A stretch of 64,000 nt of DNA from Gimesia aquarii (GTDB lineage: Bacteria; Planctomycetota; Planctomycetia; Planctomycetales; Planctomycetaceae), in the NCBI RefSeq assembly GCF_007748175.1, contig NZ_CP037422.1:124001-188000 (forward strand), given 5' to 3'. Of this stretch, positions 16,878 through 26,135 are shown one piece after another. The notes under the pieces are model-generated. The model was not told the DNA's origin and searched no databases. It was given only the letters and a program-made list of their open reading frames with translations. Both the position numbers and the translations under genes were made by a program. Position 1 is the stretch's first letter; each line of letters begins with the position of its first letter.

Positions 16878-17528
16878 TTAGATAAGTTTGACTAATCCGA
16901 TTCCACCTAAGATGATGCTACAAGTCAGAACTACCACTCCCATAATTCTCAAATTTTTTCTTCGGTCTTTCAGAGCGGTTGCTCCAAGAAGTACTCCCGC
17001 AACTGAGAAGGAGATCGTAGCAATTAATGTGGATTTTGGATTGAGATTTAGGGAGTCACTTATATATAGAGCAAAACAAGCAGCGGCAGACAAAAGTGCA
17101 ACAATGCCCAAGAGTATTGGCATAGAGAAAATACGTCGCCTTTCGATCCGTTCTTGTTTTAAAGCCTGACTTAAATGCGCAATTGCTTCTTCTTCACTAG
17201 AGTAAATACGCCAAACTTTTTGGAGCCCGGAAATCTTAAGCACCTCTTCTACCATATCACTGGTGTTAAGAATCGCCGTTTTTCCACCTTGTTCATCAAC
17301 CAGTTTCCACACTTGAATAACAACAGCAACCAACGAACTGCTGATGTAAGTCAGTTTTGTTAAATCAATGATAACTGATGGACTCTTTTGGTTTTTGAGT
17401 TCCAGAAGGAGTAGGTCCCCTAAAGCCTCTAATTCATTCCAGGCAGATTCATTCAGTTCTGGAAGGAGTTGAACCTTGAGGTGGTCATTGACAGTGGTAA
17501 TGAGGTAAGGAACTTCTTGGGTAGCCAT
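16878..17528 (-). CDS. STAS-domain protein with C-terminal membrane helices
   Basis: 216 residues; GGAG precedes ATG 17528 by ten bases. Residues 5-112 fit the STAS fold of anti-anti-sigma factors: SPSVIIDLTKLTYISSSLVAVV holds the switch helix with the Ser pair at the usual phosphorylation place, followed by AILNTSDMVEEVLKISGLQKV. Residues 128-216 contain three hydrophobic helices. A STAS domain fused to membrane helices is unlike SpoIIAA or SulP transporters. It ends 76 bases before the GspE-type ATPase gene on the same strand, so a regulatory or localising role for it is possible. Confidence 0.75.
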   Translation of the reverse strand: MATQEVPYLITTVNDHLKVQLLPELNESAWNELEALGDLLLLELKNQKSPSVIIDLTKLTYISSSLVAVVIQVWKLVDEQGGKTAILNTSDMVEEVLKISGLQKVWRIYSSEEEAIAHLSQALKQERIERRRIFSMPILLGIVALLSAAACFALYISDSLNLNPKSTLIATISFSVAGVLLGATALKDRRKNLRIMGVVVLTCSIILGGIGLVKLI

Positions 17529-18319
17529 AAACCAATCTCCAACTAATCTCGATACAGACTGTATCGGGGCCCTGCATTAGCTCAATGTTTCATCATTGCA
17601 TACTGGTTTTTGTCACTGCTTTAGTGATAGCAATAAATTTCTGAATCTGATTCAAAATAGCAATGCAGTTTGATTTTACCTATCTCAATTCGGACCAAAG
17701 TACAAGATTTAATAAGTATTTCTAGAGAAACGAGTTTGCTTAATTACATATTAACAAATGCGAATTACAATTTTTATGTAGTGTGAGTGCATAAGGGTTC
17801 AATTGATCACTTCAAGGCTGTGTAGACTGAGTTGAGATGATGATTTCAACACAAATTGCGAAATATCCATTAACATTAACAATGTCATAGTGAAAGCCAC
17901 TTTGACGTTCTGGATATTATGTCAAGTTTTCTGAAGGTAGGGATTGTATCTGCCAGCCAAGTTAGAAAGGTCAAACAGTTAAATACCAAACAGTTAGCCG
18001 AAATTCAGTTTGACTATGGTTTTTTGGCGTACTTATAATTAAAGAATGACCGATTTCACAAAATAGGTTGTTTTTGCGCACAAGTTGTGGGTAGTATTTT
18101 ACATTACACGTCTGAGAATCGTGATGAATTCTGAATATTGGCTTCTATTTAAAGCCAAGCGATGATGAAAACGGATTCATTTCTAGCTTGTATTCAATGA
18201 AAACAATTATTATCTCGAGCTTAGATCGAAGTAGATAGATAAAACTCAAATTATAAATCATAATTAGTTTGAACCAGTAAATAAGATAAAGGTCTCTTTA
18301 GAGATCCAGGAATGCATCA
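17529..18319. other. 791-base intergenic region between divergent operons
   Basis: No gene, RNA or repeat was recognised. AT-rich. It must hold the promoters of the STAS/ATPase genes and of the coiled-coil operon. An imperfect palindrome GGTCTCT-TT-AGAGATCC at 18291-18307 lies just before the ribosome site of the 18320 gene. The length is greater than any other gap here, so a small RNA cannot be excluded. Confidence 0.4.
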
Positions 18320-19003
18320 ATGACCCGTTTTAGTAAAATCCTGTTAGTACTAGTGCTCTTTGCTAGTATCGCTTTTATGGGATTTGCCGCAGTTAGTTCA
18401 GTGGGAGGCCCCAACTGGCAAAAAGAGGCAGCCAAAATGACGGACTACCTGTTTGAACCTCAGCCAGGTGAGATATTGACATGGTCAGTTAAAACCAGAC
18501 GGGGGGGCGAGCAAATTTCAACGTCTCCTGTTTTAGCAAAAGTGATCGTTGCTGCTCAGAAGCATAAGATTCAACAGCAAAACGAAAAAATTGATCAAAT
18601 CACAAAGACAATACCACCCTTAGAAAAAGCAAAAGCGAATTGGGAAAAGATCAATAAACTGGATCGTGAGGCAATGGATTTAATGGCAGCAGAATTGAGT
18701 CAAAAAATTGCTGCCTTGGATACTGAGATCACTCAACTTGCCAATGAGGGAATTAAAATCAGCCAACAGACATTAGAAGTGAATCAAGAAGCAGCTGAAC
18801 GAAGGTCTGATGTTTTTCGGTTACAAGATCAGATTGATGAAATTCGGAATGAAAACTATTTAGCACAAGAGCAACAAAAAACGCTACGTGATTATATTGC
18901 CAGGATCGAAGGTAAAGTACAGCGTCTTCAAAGGCAGAAGGAATTGCTGCAGAAGGCAGTTAAGGGTACTAACTATGAAGAAAATAGCATCTCACAAAAA
19001 TAA
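18320..19003 (+). CDS. membrane-anchored coiled-coil protein
   Basis: 227 residues; AGGA lies ten bases before ATG 18320. Residues 5-27 are a hydrophobic anchor with a Gly/Ala turn (FMGFAAV), then GGPNWQKEA, a segment also echoed in the next gene. Residues 75-215 are nearly all helix with heptad-like Gln/Glu/Lys/Leu repeats. No catalytic motif. The similarity of its N-terminus to the next gene (FMGFA ... NW) suggests paralogy. First gene of a three-gene operon. Confidence 0.65.
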   Translation: MTRFSKILLVLVLFASIAFMGFAAVSSVGGPNWQKEAAKMTDYLFEPQPGEILTWSVKTRRGGEQISTSPVLAKVIVAAQKHKIQQQNEKIDQITKTIPPLEKAKANWEKINKLDREAMDLMAAELSQKIAALDTEITQLANEGIKISQQTLEVNQEAAERRSDVFRLQDQIDEIRNENYLAQEQQKTLRDYIARIEGKVQRLQRQKELLQKAVKGTNYEENSISQK

Positions 19004-19070
19004 CGGAATTTTAACTCAAGTGCTATCAAAACAAACTCGTCATTTAAATTAAGTATTTAGGAGCGATTAG

Positions 19071-19943
19071 ATGTCGTTTGTCGGCAAAATACTGGTCGTC
19101 GTTCAAGTTATTCTCAGCGTCTGTTTCATGGGCTTTGCAGGGGCTGTATATACAGCCCAAAATAATTGGCGCGCAGAGAGTAAAAAACTTGAAGGTAATT
19201 TAAAAAACATACAGACAAGTATGGCTGAATTAGAATCTGAGTACAGTAATTATAAAACTGAAACGACTCAGAAAGTAAATGATGCTCTTAGTGAAGCACA
19301 AAAAGCTAAGGCTGCGAATAAGCTTCTAGAGCAGCAGAGTAAGTCTTACCAAAACCAGTTAGAAACAGTACGTGCTGAACGAGATACTTCGGTGGCACAG
19401 GCAGAAACGACTGGTGAGGAAGCAAAGTTTCGACGTCAGGAATCAGGCAGACAACGAGTTGTCAATAAGACACTTCACAATACCGTCAACGACTTGCGAG
19501 CAAAGATTAAAAATTTAGAAGATACAATTTTTACTCAATCAATTCGAGAAAAGAATTTGGTTGCTAAGCAAAATAAGCTGCTGAATGAACTCAAATACTT
19601 AAATAAAATTGTTGCTAACCTTGGAGTCGACCCTAAGGATCCGGCGATTGCTGGTATGCAGTCACCTCCACCTGCAGTGGAAGGTTTGATTCTCAATACC
19701 AAAAAGGATAAACGAAATGGAACTAAGTTTGTCGAAGTTTCATTGGGAAGTGATGATGGTCTCAGCAAAGGGCATCAATTGTTCGTTTATCGTTTTGGTA
19801 CTAAAGCCAATGGAAATCGTCCTAAATATCTTGGTAAGATTGAACTTGTATATGTAGATCCTGATAAAGCTGTCGGGACTGTTATTGACGCTGCTAAGAA
19901 TGGCGTAATTGAGAAAGGTGACCATGTCAACTCGAAGCTCTAA
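19071..19943 (+). CDS. membrane-anchored coiled-coil protein with C-terminal beta domain
   Basis: 290 residues; AGGAG lies eight bases before ATG 19071. N-terminal anchor at 4-28 (SVCFMGFAGAVYTAQNNW), coiled coil from about 35 to 180, then a small beta-rich domain (about 205-290) with FVEVSLGSDDGLSKGHQLFVYR and a last strand IEKGDHV. The C-terminal part has the S-x-G-x-x-D-G-[LV]-x-x-G-x-x-[LF]-x-V pattern seen in MreC-like beta barrels, so a cell-shape or scaffold role is conceivable. Paralogue of the preceding gene at its N-terminus; overlaps the next gene by 20 bases. Confidence 0.7.
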   Translation: MSFVGKILVVVQVILSVCFMGFAGAVYTAQNNWRAESKKLEGNLKNIQTSMAELESEYSNYKTETTQKVNDALSEAQKAKAANKLLEQQSKSYQNQLETVRAERDTSVAQAETTGEEAKFRRQESGRQRVVNKTLHNTVNDLRAKIKNLEDTIFTQSIREKNLVAKQNKLLNELKYLNKIVANLGVDPKDPAIAGMQSPPPAVEGLILNTKKDKRNGTKFVEVSLGSDDGLSKGHQLFVYRFGTKANGNRPKYLGKIELVYVDPDKAVGTVIDAAKNGVIEKGDHVNSKL

Positions 19944-20088
19944 ATCAAAAGGAAAAGCCGCCTCAGGTGAGTCAGGGGGCCCCAATATCTACGTAGGACT
20001 GCTTTTTGTTTCATTGGCTGCCTTGTTATTTGGGATCTTATTTCTTGTAATGGAATTAAGCAGCTATAATTGGGAGTTAGGCGGCTAA
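19924..20088 (+). CDS. 54-residue single-TM protein
   Basis: ATG 19924 lies inside the 3' end of the preceding gene (20-base overlap) in another frame; TAA at 20086-20088. A Ser/Lys/Gly-rich cytoplasmic start of 20 residues is followed by one strong TM helix (YVGLLFVSLAALLFGILFLV) and a short tail MELSSYNWELGG. The overlap with a coiled-coil gene, good TM segment and the terminator right behind it argue that it is real. Probably a small subunit of the same membrane assembly. Confidence 0.65.
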   Translation: MSTRSSKSKGKAASGESGGPNIYVGLLFVSLAALLFGILFLVMELSSYNWELGG

Positions 20089-20110
20089 AATTATTAAAAA
20101 AATCGACGAC

Positions 20111-20146
20111 AAAAGCACTGTGCCTTACCAGGCACAGTGCTTTTTT
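20111..20146. terminator. bidirectional rho-independent terminator
   Basis: 14-bp perfect stem AAAAGCACTGTGCC (20111-20124) and GGCACAGTGCTTTT (20131-20144) around TTACCA; T-run on the plus side and, by the A-run, on the minus side. Sits between the convergent coiled-coil operon and the rhodanese gene. Confidence 0.9.
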
Positions 20147-20195
20147 AGTGTGATTCATTATTTAATTCCAATGATTGGTATTTGCGAAGTGATAT

Positions 20196-20576
20196 TTACG
20201 CTTCAGTTTCAATTTCAAATCCCGCGGCTTTCCAGCCGCTAAATCCTCCATCCATAGAAATGACTTGTGTATAGCCCATTTTCTGCAGATTGTCTGCCGC
20301 TAGAGCAGAACGAAAACCACCTCCACAGTAGAGTATCAAAAGTGAGGATGTGTCTGGTATCATCTGTTCTACATCACGTTCAATGATTCCTTTACCAAGA
20401 TGTTTGGCATTTGGTATTCTTCCTGCACTAAACTCATGATCCTCTCTTACGTCGATGAGATGAAACGCTTCACCTTGTTCTCCACGCCTTTTTACATCAT
20501 GAACTGTGCATTCAAGAATGCGTGATTTTGCATCCGCAACGATGTCCAGAAAACGTTTAGAATGATCTTTAGCCAT
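20196..20576 (-). CDS. rhodanese-domain protein
   Basis: 126 residues, single rhodanese domain. LIDVREDHEFSAGRI is the CH2-type N-terminal motif and LILYCGGGFRSALAA carries the active Cys84 in a loop CGGGFRS, which fits a sulfur-binding site for persulfide chemistry. Cytoplasmic (no signal). The real donor and acceptor are unknown. Likely monocistronic; it shares the terminator at 20111-20146. Confidence 0.88.
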   Translation of the reverse strand: MAKDHSKRFLDIVADAKSRILECTVHDVKRRGEQGEAFHLIDVREDHEFSAGRIPNAKHLGKGIIERDVEQMIPDTSSLLILYCGGGFRSALAADNLQKMGYTQVISMDGGFSGWKAAGFEIETEA

Positions 20577-20707
20577 CTCATGCCTCTAAATTTAGGGAGT
20601 AGTTATATTTTTTTGAGCACAAGAGTCTTAGTAAAGACTCAAATTTATTATGTCATATCTCTGTTTAAAAAGCTGGTGAAAAATTGATTCACTCAAAGAC
20701 TTGCATA

Positions 20708-21514
20708 TTAACAGGAATTTAAAAAATCTTCTATTCCCTGATTCACAGCGCAAGGTGCTTCCATCGGTGCCATATGACCCGCATTAGGTATTTCAAGATA
20801 TGTTGCAAATGGTATTTGAGCATATATTGATTTCATAACGTCTGGTGGCGTTAATTGGTCTTCACTTCCGACGATGACTAAAGTAGGAACTTGTATCTCG
20901 GCCATCATATGAGTGTAATCTTTTCGTTCTGCCATTCCACGTTGGCTGGCAGCAATTCCTTCACGGTCCGTCGATTCAATCGTCTCAATAAGACTTTTGG
21001 CTATCTCAGGTTGATCACGTTGAGAAGACTCGCTAATTAGATTTGGAACCATAGACGATGCAATTGATTTTGATCCGTGTTTCAGCACAAGGTCAACCAT
21101 TTTTAATCGATTGTTGATGCCTTCCTCTGAGTCCGAACCTGGACGTGTATCACAAAGAATGAATGCGCGTAAACGCTCCGGGAATTTTTTCCAAAATTCC
21201 CAGGCGATATATCCTCCCATGGAAAGGCCACAAAAAATGATTGGCTCTGCAAAGTTGAGCTGATTCAGTAAAGTATTCAAGTCCTCTGCATGTTGTTCCA
21301 TTGTGACAGTTCCATAAGTCACTTCGGAATGTCCAAAACCACGTAAGTCAGGAGCGAGTACTGTGAAGTCCTTTTTAAAATATTCTGTTTGTGCCTGCCA
21401 CATTTTGTGATCTAATGGAAATCCATGAACAAAGAGCAGCGGGGGGCCTGTACCTTCCTTGAGTACATTCATTTTGATCGAATTGACATTTATCTCAACG
21501 AACTGGTGACGCAT
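20708..21514 (-). CDS. alpha/beta-hydrolase
   Basis: 268 residues, cytoplasmic. VHGFPLDHKMW holds the oxyanion-hole HG, GLSMGGYIAW the nucleophile elbow with Ser (GxSxG), SEDQLTPP the acid Asp region and NAGHMAP the catalytic His. The pattern is close to 3-oxoadipate enol-lactonase and related carboxylic-ester hydrolases, but no pathway genes are near. Lies between the rhodanese gene and the TlpA-like gene, all on the minus strand with gaps of 84-131 bases. Confidence 0.82.
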   Translation of the reverse strand: MRHQFVEINVNSIKMNVLKEGTGPPLLFVHGFPLDHKMWQAQTEYFKKDFTVLAPDLRGFGHSEVTYGTVTMEQHAEDLNTLLNQLNFAEPIIFCGLSMGGYIAWEFWKKFPERLRAFILCDTRPGSDSEEGINNRLKMVDLVLKHGSKSIASSMVPNLISESSQRDQPEIAKSLIETIESTDREGIAASQRGMAERKDYTHMMAEIQVPTLVIVGSEDQLTPPDVMKSIYAQIPFATYLEIPNAGHMAPMEAPCAVNQGIEDFLNSC

Positions 21515-21598
21515 TCGTCTATCCTTTTGTATGCATCGAGAAAAAATTGATTTGTAAAAATCAACAAAGAATGAAGATAAGCTTTTTGATTTAACTGC

Positions 21599-22162
21599 TT
21601 ATTGAACTTGAGTCAAAGCACGGGTGATACCTTGTTCTAAGGATTCTTTAGGCTCAGAATCAACGTTCCATACGATTTTCCCATCAGGTCCGATCACCCA
21701 TACTTGCGGAATAAAATCTGCATTGAAAGCAATGAGTGTATCGAGAGCTCCATATCCGTTTGACCAAGTAATCCCGGTTTCTTCGAGCCACTGTTGAATT
21801 GCAGGGAGCATTTCTTCACCTTCTGCAGTGAGCCCAATGAAGACGACATCCTGGTCTTTAAATTTTTGGTACGTTTCGACGATGTGAGGCGCTTGTAGTC
21901 GACAAGGTAAACACCACGTTGCCCAGGCATCTACGACGATGACTTTGCCTTTCAGGTTACCTTTTTGATAAGGGTCACCGTTTACCCAGCCTGCGGCTTG
22001 AATGGGAGGGGCGGTTTTTCCTACCTTTAATTCCGCACGGTTACTCGTTGCTTGAGGTGTACCCAGTATTTTGAAACCAAACCAAGCAGAAAATAAAATT
22101 GTTCCAGCAACGACAAGTGCAAGAGCCAGTAAGAAATCTTTTTTAACACTTTGATTGGCCAT
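21599..22162 (-). CDS. TlpA-like membrane-anchored thioredoxin-fold protein
   Basis: 187 residues. Residues 9-30 are one TM anchor, so the thioredoxin domain faces the periplasm. VDAWATWCLPCRLQAP carries the CxxC pair (C84, C87) and FIPQVWVIGPDGKIV the cis-Pro region (here Ile-Pro). TlpA/ResA-type proteins reduce disulfides in cytochrome maturation or other exported proteins. No cytochrome genes are adjacent. The gene follows the carboxypeptidase gene by 42 bases and is likely in the same transcript. Confidence 0.86.
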   Translation of the reverse strand: MANQSVKKDFLLALALVVAGTILFSAWFGFKILGTPQATSNRAELKVGKTAPPIQAAGWVNGDPYQKGNLKGKVIVVDAWATWCLPCRLQAPHIVETYQKFKDQDVVFIGLTAEGEEMLPAIQQWLEETGITWSNGYGALDTLIAFNADFIPQVWVIGPDGKIVWNVDSEPKESLEQGITRALTQVQ

Positions 22163-22204
22163 AATAGCACTTTCTGCAAATATGATTCGTTTCTGAATTA
22201 GATA

Positions 22205-23719
22205 TTATAAATTGTAGAGTTCACTGTATTTGCTTTGTAATTGACTGATTAAGGGCTTATGAGAGAGTGATTCACCTGCAACGACTTCAACTAAGCGATT
22301 TGCCCGATACAGTTTGCCTCGTCGATGAACATTTTCGTTTAGCCAATCTTTTAAAGGTGAAAAAGAACCTTTTCTAATGAGCTGAGTGATGTCCCCCAGC
22401 TCTTTTTCTGCCGCGTTAAAAAAATGAGCGGCGTACATGTTGCCCAAAGCGTAAGTAGGGAAATAACCAATCAATCCAGCACTCCAATGAACATCTTGTA
22501 GACACCCGTTTGAGGAACTATCAGGAGTGATTCCAAAATATTCTGTGAATTTCTCATTCCAGACAGCCTCTAGATCGACTGGTTTGAGGTCGCCTGAAAT
22601 TAATGACTTTTCTAACTCAAAGCGTAACATAATATGCAAATTATAAGTCACTTCATCTGCTTCTACGCGAATAAATGAAGGGCGGACATCGTTAATGGCG
22701 CGATAAAAATCTTCTTGATCAATGTCCGAAAGTGCTTCTGAAAATAGATTCTGGGCGGGTTTATAAAAATAGTCCCAGAATGCACGACTTCGCCCGATAA
22801 GATTTTCCCACATTCTTGATTGTGATTCATGAATACCAAGCGACGTTGAACTGCCCACAGGAGTCCCAAAATGCTCCTGGCAAAGCCCTTGCTCATAAAT
22901 TCCATGTCCCGCTTCGTGAAGAGTTCCAAAGAAAGCTCCGGGGAAATGGTGTTCGTCATAACGTGTTGTTAATCGACAATCCCCTGGTCCCAAACCGCTA
23001 CAGAATGGATGAGCCGCAATATCGAGCCGGCCAGCATTGAAATTAAAGCCAATTGTTTTGGCTGCTGAAATGCTAAATTCACGTTGCTTCTCAACGGGAT
23101 ACTTTCTCGTCAGGATTGAGACATCAGGGGTAATCCCAGAATCTTTGATCGCTGAAACCAAAGAAACCAATTCATTTCGTAAAGGAATAAAAGCCTGCTC
23201 TATCATTTCAGAAGTGGCACCAGGTTCATAACCATCAAGAAGAGCGTCATAGGCGGTCGTCCCCTGATAGCCTATCGCGGATGCCTGTTCTCGTTTGAGG
23301 TCTATCATTTGCTCTAGCCAAGGCAAAAAATCCTGAAATCGATTTTTTTTGCGTGCTTCAACCCAAGCATGATGTGATAGAGTAGCTACTTTCGATAGTT
23401 CTTCGACCAGCCGCCGTGGTAGCTTTGTGGCCCGGTCATATTCATGACGAGCTTCTCGAATGTTAGCGCTTTCCATGGACTCTTGATCAAAGATGGAATC
23501 TGCTTCCAACTTATGAAGCAGATTCCCTATTTCGGGATCTGTGGCCTGCTCATGAATTATACCAGCCAGCAACGCAAGCTGATCAGCTCGATGTGAAGTT
23601 CCATCAGGAGGTAGATAAGTTTGCTCGTCCCATTCCAAAACGGCGGAACAGGAAGCCAATAAAGCAGTCTGCTTTAGTCGTGTAACTAATTCATCGTATG
23701 CTTTGATTGAAGCATTCAT
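22205..23719 (-). CDS. M32 family metallocarboxypeptidase (Taq type)
   Basis: 504 residues, the usual size. TLHEAGHGIYEQGL at about 266-279 has the zinc-binding HExxH (H268, E269, H272), and GPGDCRLTTRYDE is a further family segment; LGIHESQSRMWENLIGRS follows with the third ligand Glu. Removes C-terminal residues from peptides, broad specificity known for the family, cytoplasmic. ATG 23719; possibly transcribed with the TlpA-like gene 42 bases downstream. Confidence 0.92.
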   Translation of the reverse strand: MNASIKAYDELVTRLKQTALLASCSAVLEWDEQTYLPPDGTSHRADQLALLAGIIHEQATDPEIGNLLHKLEADSIFDQESMESANIREARHEYDRATKLPRRLVEELSKVATLSHHAWVEARKKNRFQDFLPWLEQMIDLKREQASAIGYQGTTAYDALLDGYEPGATSEMIEQAFIPLRNELVSLVSAIKDSGITPDVSILTRKYPVEKQREFSISAAKTIGFNFNAGRLDIAAHPFCSGLGPGDCRLTTRYDEHHFPGAFFGTLHEAGHGIYEQGLCQEHFGTPVGSSTSLGIHESQSRMWENLIGRSRAFWDYFYKPAQNLFSEALSDIDQEDFYRAINDVRPSFIRVEADEVTYNLHIMLRFELEKSLISGDLKPVDLEAVWNEKFTEYFGITPDSSSNGCLQDVHWSAGLIGYFPTYALGNMYAAHFFNAAEKELGDITQLIRKGSFSPLKDWLNENVHRRGKLYRANRLVEVVAGESLSHKPLISQLQSKYSELYNL

Positions 23720-23883
23720 TGGTTGGTTCTTTCTTAGGGAAATGACTGATTAAAACAGTCATCGTTTTCAGTGTGATATTTTGATTATTGTGAAATGCAA
23801 ACTATATCACAGTGTGATGTATAGGATGTGAAAAAATAAATCAATTTGATCAGCGAATGCAACAATTTTTGATTCTATTATTT

Positions 23884-26127
23884 CTACTTTGTTTCATCTT
23901 CATATCGGCCTCCCATTTGATAGAGAGGTAAAAAACGATAATAGACTTCAAGGCAGAGGGTGCTTAACGTCGTTGAGTAGAGTCGCCCTCCATATAGTCC
24001 CCACGGTGGTCTTGGATCCCAACTTCCTGCATTTTCTCCATGTGTAATTTGTTCAGAAATTAGTAATTCACGCAAATCTTCGTTCCATTCTCTCCAGGGC
24101 GTACCACCATACTGATACATGGCTAATGTCCCGTAGTACCAATAATAAAGATTATATTCTGAACGGCGTGGAGGACGCTCTGCGATGAACTGAATCGCTT
24201 CCTTACAGGATGGATTATCTCTTCTGATTCCCAGCATCTGTTTACAAAATAATGATTCCGCGGTCATAGCTGGTGTTGGTGGCGTCGGAGGCTCAACCAT
24301 TCTGTAAGTGGCAAGACCATTGTTTTTACCCAAACTTCGATCTTTTAAAAACTTAACCATTAGTTGCTTCGTATTTGCTGGAATTGGGATTCCTGCAATT
24401 TCTGCACTTTTGAGAGCCATTAATTGCCATCCGAACATGCTCATGTCACTTTTCTGGCCTTTTACGTACCGCCAACCGCCGTCATAGGGATTCTGGTTTT
24501 CTACGATATACGAAATAGCCCGCGCAATCGCCTCACGCAACTTTGGGTTTAATTTGGGATTGTTTTGTAAACCATACGCTTCGGCTAAAGAATAGGTTGC
24601 CATCGCGTGTGAGTACATACGGGCATAGTGAGTTGCCTCACCTCCAAGGAATCCGTCGGGTCTTTGATGAGCTATCATCCACTGGATGGCGCGATTGATA
24701 TTATCGGAATATTGTCCTTCTTCCTGGGTATAACCTGCGCCTAGAAATGCCAGGATTGCTAAAGAGGTCAATCCAGCGTCGGCTTGAGCACCCGCATTCC
24801 GTCGGTCGATTCCCTGTTCATCAATTCTAACTTTTCCCGCACCAAACCGATCTGCATCCCAAAAACCGGCTTGATCCTGATGAGTTGCCAACCATTTCAG
24901 GCTGGCTTCAACAGCTCTCTCAGATTCTTGTGTACCTCCAAACCGCTGAGCAATCTCTTTACGCTTGGACAGGTTTCTTAGTCGATATGTCGCTGGAATA
25001 TTTGCTTTCGTTCGATTTGCGACTGCGTCGAAGTTTGGGCGAAATGCATCAGGCTGAGGCCCTTGTCTACTCATTGAGAGTGGAAGACGGCTTCGCTCAG
25101 CCAGTAAACGTTCTGAATTCGGATTTGCTTTTCCTGCTGGAGTTTGCGGCGCAGAACGCTGAATTACGCCCTGAGACGCAGACCGCATTGTTTTAGTTTT
25201 CCTTCTCGTAAAACGTGGTTTGGTTGGTGCCACATTCGAATTACTAGATGTTGAGCTCCCTGACTCAACCCCGGTTGTATTCAACTTCAAATTGGAAGGA
25301 GCAGGGCCTGTTCTTTTTCGGAGCATACTACCTTGGGTTCTACGTTCCAATGTAGACTTGGGATCAGATTGTGCATTGATTGCGAGAGTTTTCTGTTCGT
25401 TGTTAAATGTAGGTTGTATTCGATCAACAGTGCCAAGGGCCGATTGTCGTTCAACATTCTGATTTTTTTGGCCTGTACGTACCATCTTGCTGCGAATTGT
25501 TGACGTTGAAGGAACAGAAACCTCAGCACGTGATTCAGCAGTAATGTCTGTAATTTCGAGTGGGGCCTGAGATTGAATTCGTTTTTGGCTTATACTTTCG
25601 GCTTTAACTTTCGAAGGGGTAATGGGTAGCTCAGTTTTGGAAACGACATCGGGAATTGGTGACTCAGAGATTTCCTGGGAACGTTTTTTTTCAGGCGGAG
25701 CCATTAAAGGAGTGAATTCTGGTCTTGTTAGATCGATTCGTGACAGTTCCTGTTTTTTAGGATTGGTAAGTTTCTCCCAGACCGGTGTGTTTCCAGTTTG
25801 TTTACTTTCTGTGGTTTCGGTACTCTCTGCCAGAATTTGTTTAATTTCAATTTCCTCTTGCTCTGGTTGAGTTTCTGCCAATGATTTTGGTGCATAATCA
25901 GGCCATAATGTTACAACGCCCAAAGATAATGACAGATGAACAATAATTGAAAAGAGTAGCGCTTTTGACGATGCGTTTTTGTCTCCCCATCGTGTTACCA
26001 GCATGGATAATAAATGAATCGAGGCGAAGATTGCCGCCAAAATTAAGACGCCCCAAAGAACCTGGTCAAAAGAAACGTTTCGACCAGCTAGAATTTTCTC
26101 TATTAGGTTGTCGATTCGATTATTCAT
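23884..26127 (-). CDS. membrane protein with squalene-cyclase-like toroid domain
   Basis: 747 residues. Two hydrophobic helices at about 22-45 and 53-75, a long linker to about 390 rich in Ser, Thr, Pro, Gln and Arg, then an alpha/alpha toroid of prenyltransferase/squalene-oxidase repeats (about 395-735): SLKWLATHQDQAGFWDAD, AIQWMIAHQRPDGFLGG, AISYIVENQNPYDGGWRY. The catalytic DxDD of real squalene-hopene cyclases is not seen, so it is probably a binding or structural domain rather than a cyclase. It sits eight bases after exbD on the same strand. The layout, TM anchor plus extended linker plus periplasmic domain, resembles TonB. Confidence 0.8.
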   Translation of the reverse strand: MNNRIDNLIEKILAGRNVSFDQVLWGVLILAAIFASIHLLSMLVTRWGDKNASSKALLFSIIVHLSLSLGVVTLWPDYAPKSLAETQPEQEEIEIKQILAESTETTESKQTGNTPVWEKLTNPKKQELSRIDLTRPEFTPLMAPPEKKRSQEISESPIPDVVSKTELPITPSKVKAESISQKRIQSQAPLEITDITAESRAEVSVPSTSTIRSKMVRTGQKNQNVERQSALGTVDRIQPTFNNEQKTLAINAQSDPKSTLERRTQGSMLRKRTGPAPSNLKLNTTGVESGSSTSSNSNVAPTKPRFTRRKTKTMRSASQGVIQRSAPQTPAGKANPNSERLLAERSRLPLSMSRQGPQPDAFRPNFDAVANRTKANIPATYRLRNLSKRKEIAQRFGGTQESERAVEASLKWLATHQDQAGFWDADRFGAGKVRIDEQGIDRRNAGAQADAGLTSLAILAFLGAGYTQEEGQYSDNINRAIQWMIAHQRPDGFLGGEATHYARMYSHAMATYSLAEAYGLQNNPKLNPKLREAIARAISYIVENQNPYDGGWRYVKGQKSDMSMFGWQLMALKSAEIAGIPIPANTKQLMVKFLKDRSLGKNNGLATYRMVEPPTPPTPAMTAESLFCKQMLGIRRDNPSCKEAIQFIAERPPRRSEYNLYYWYYGTLAMYQYGGTPWREWNEDLRELLISEQITHGENAGSWDPRPPWGLYGGRLYSTTLSTLCLEVYYRFLPLYQMGGRYEDETK

Positions 26128-26135
26128 AGTACTAC

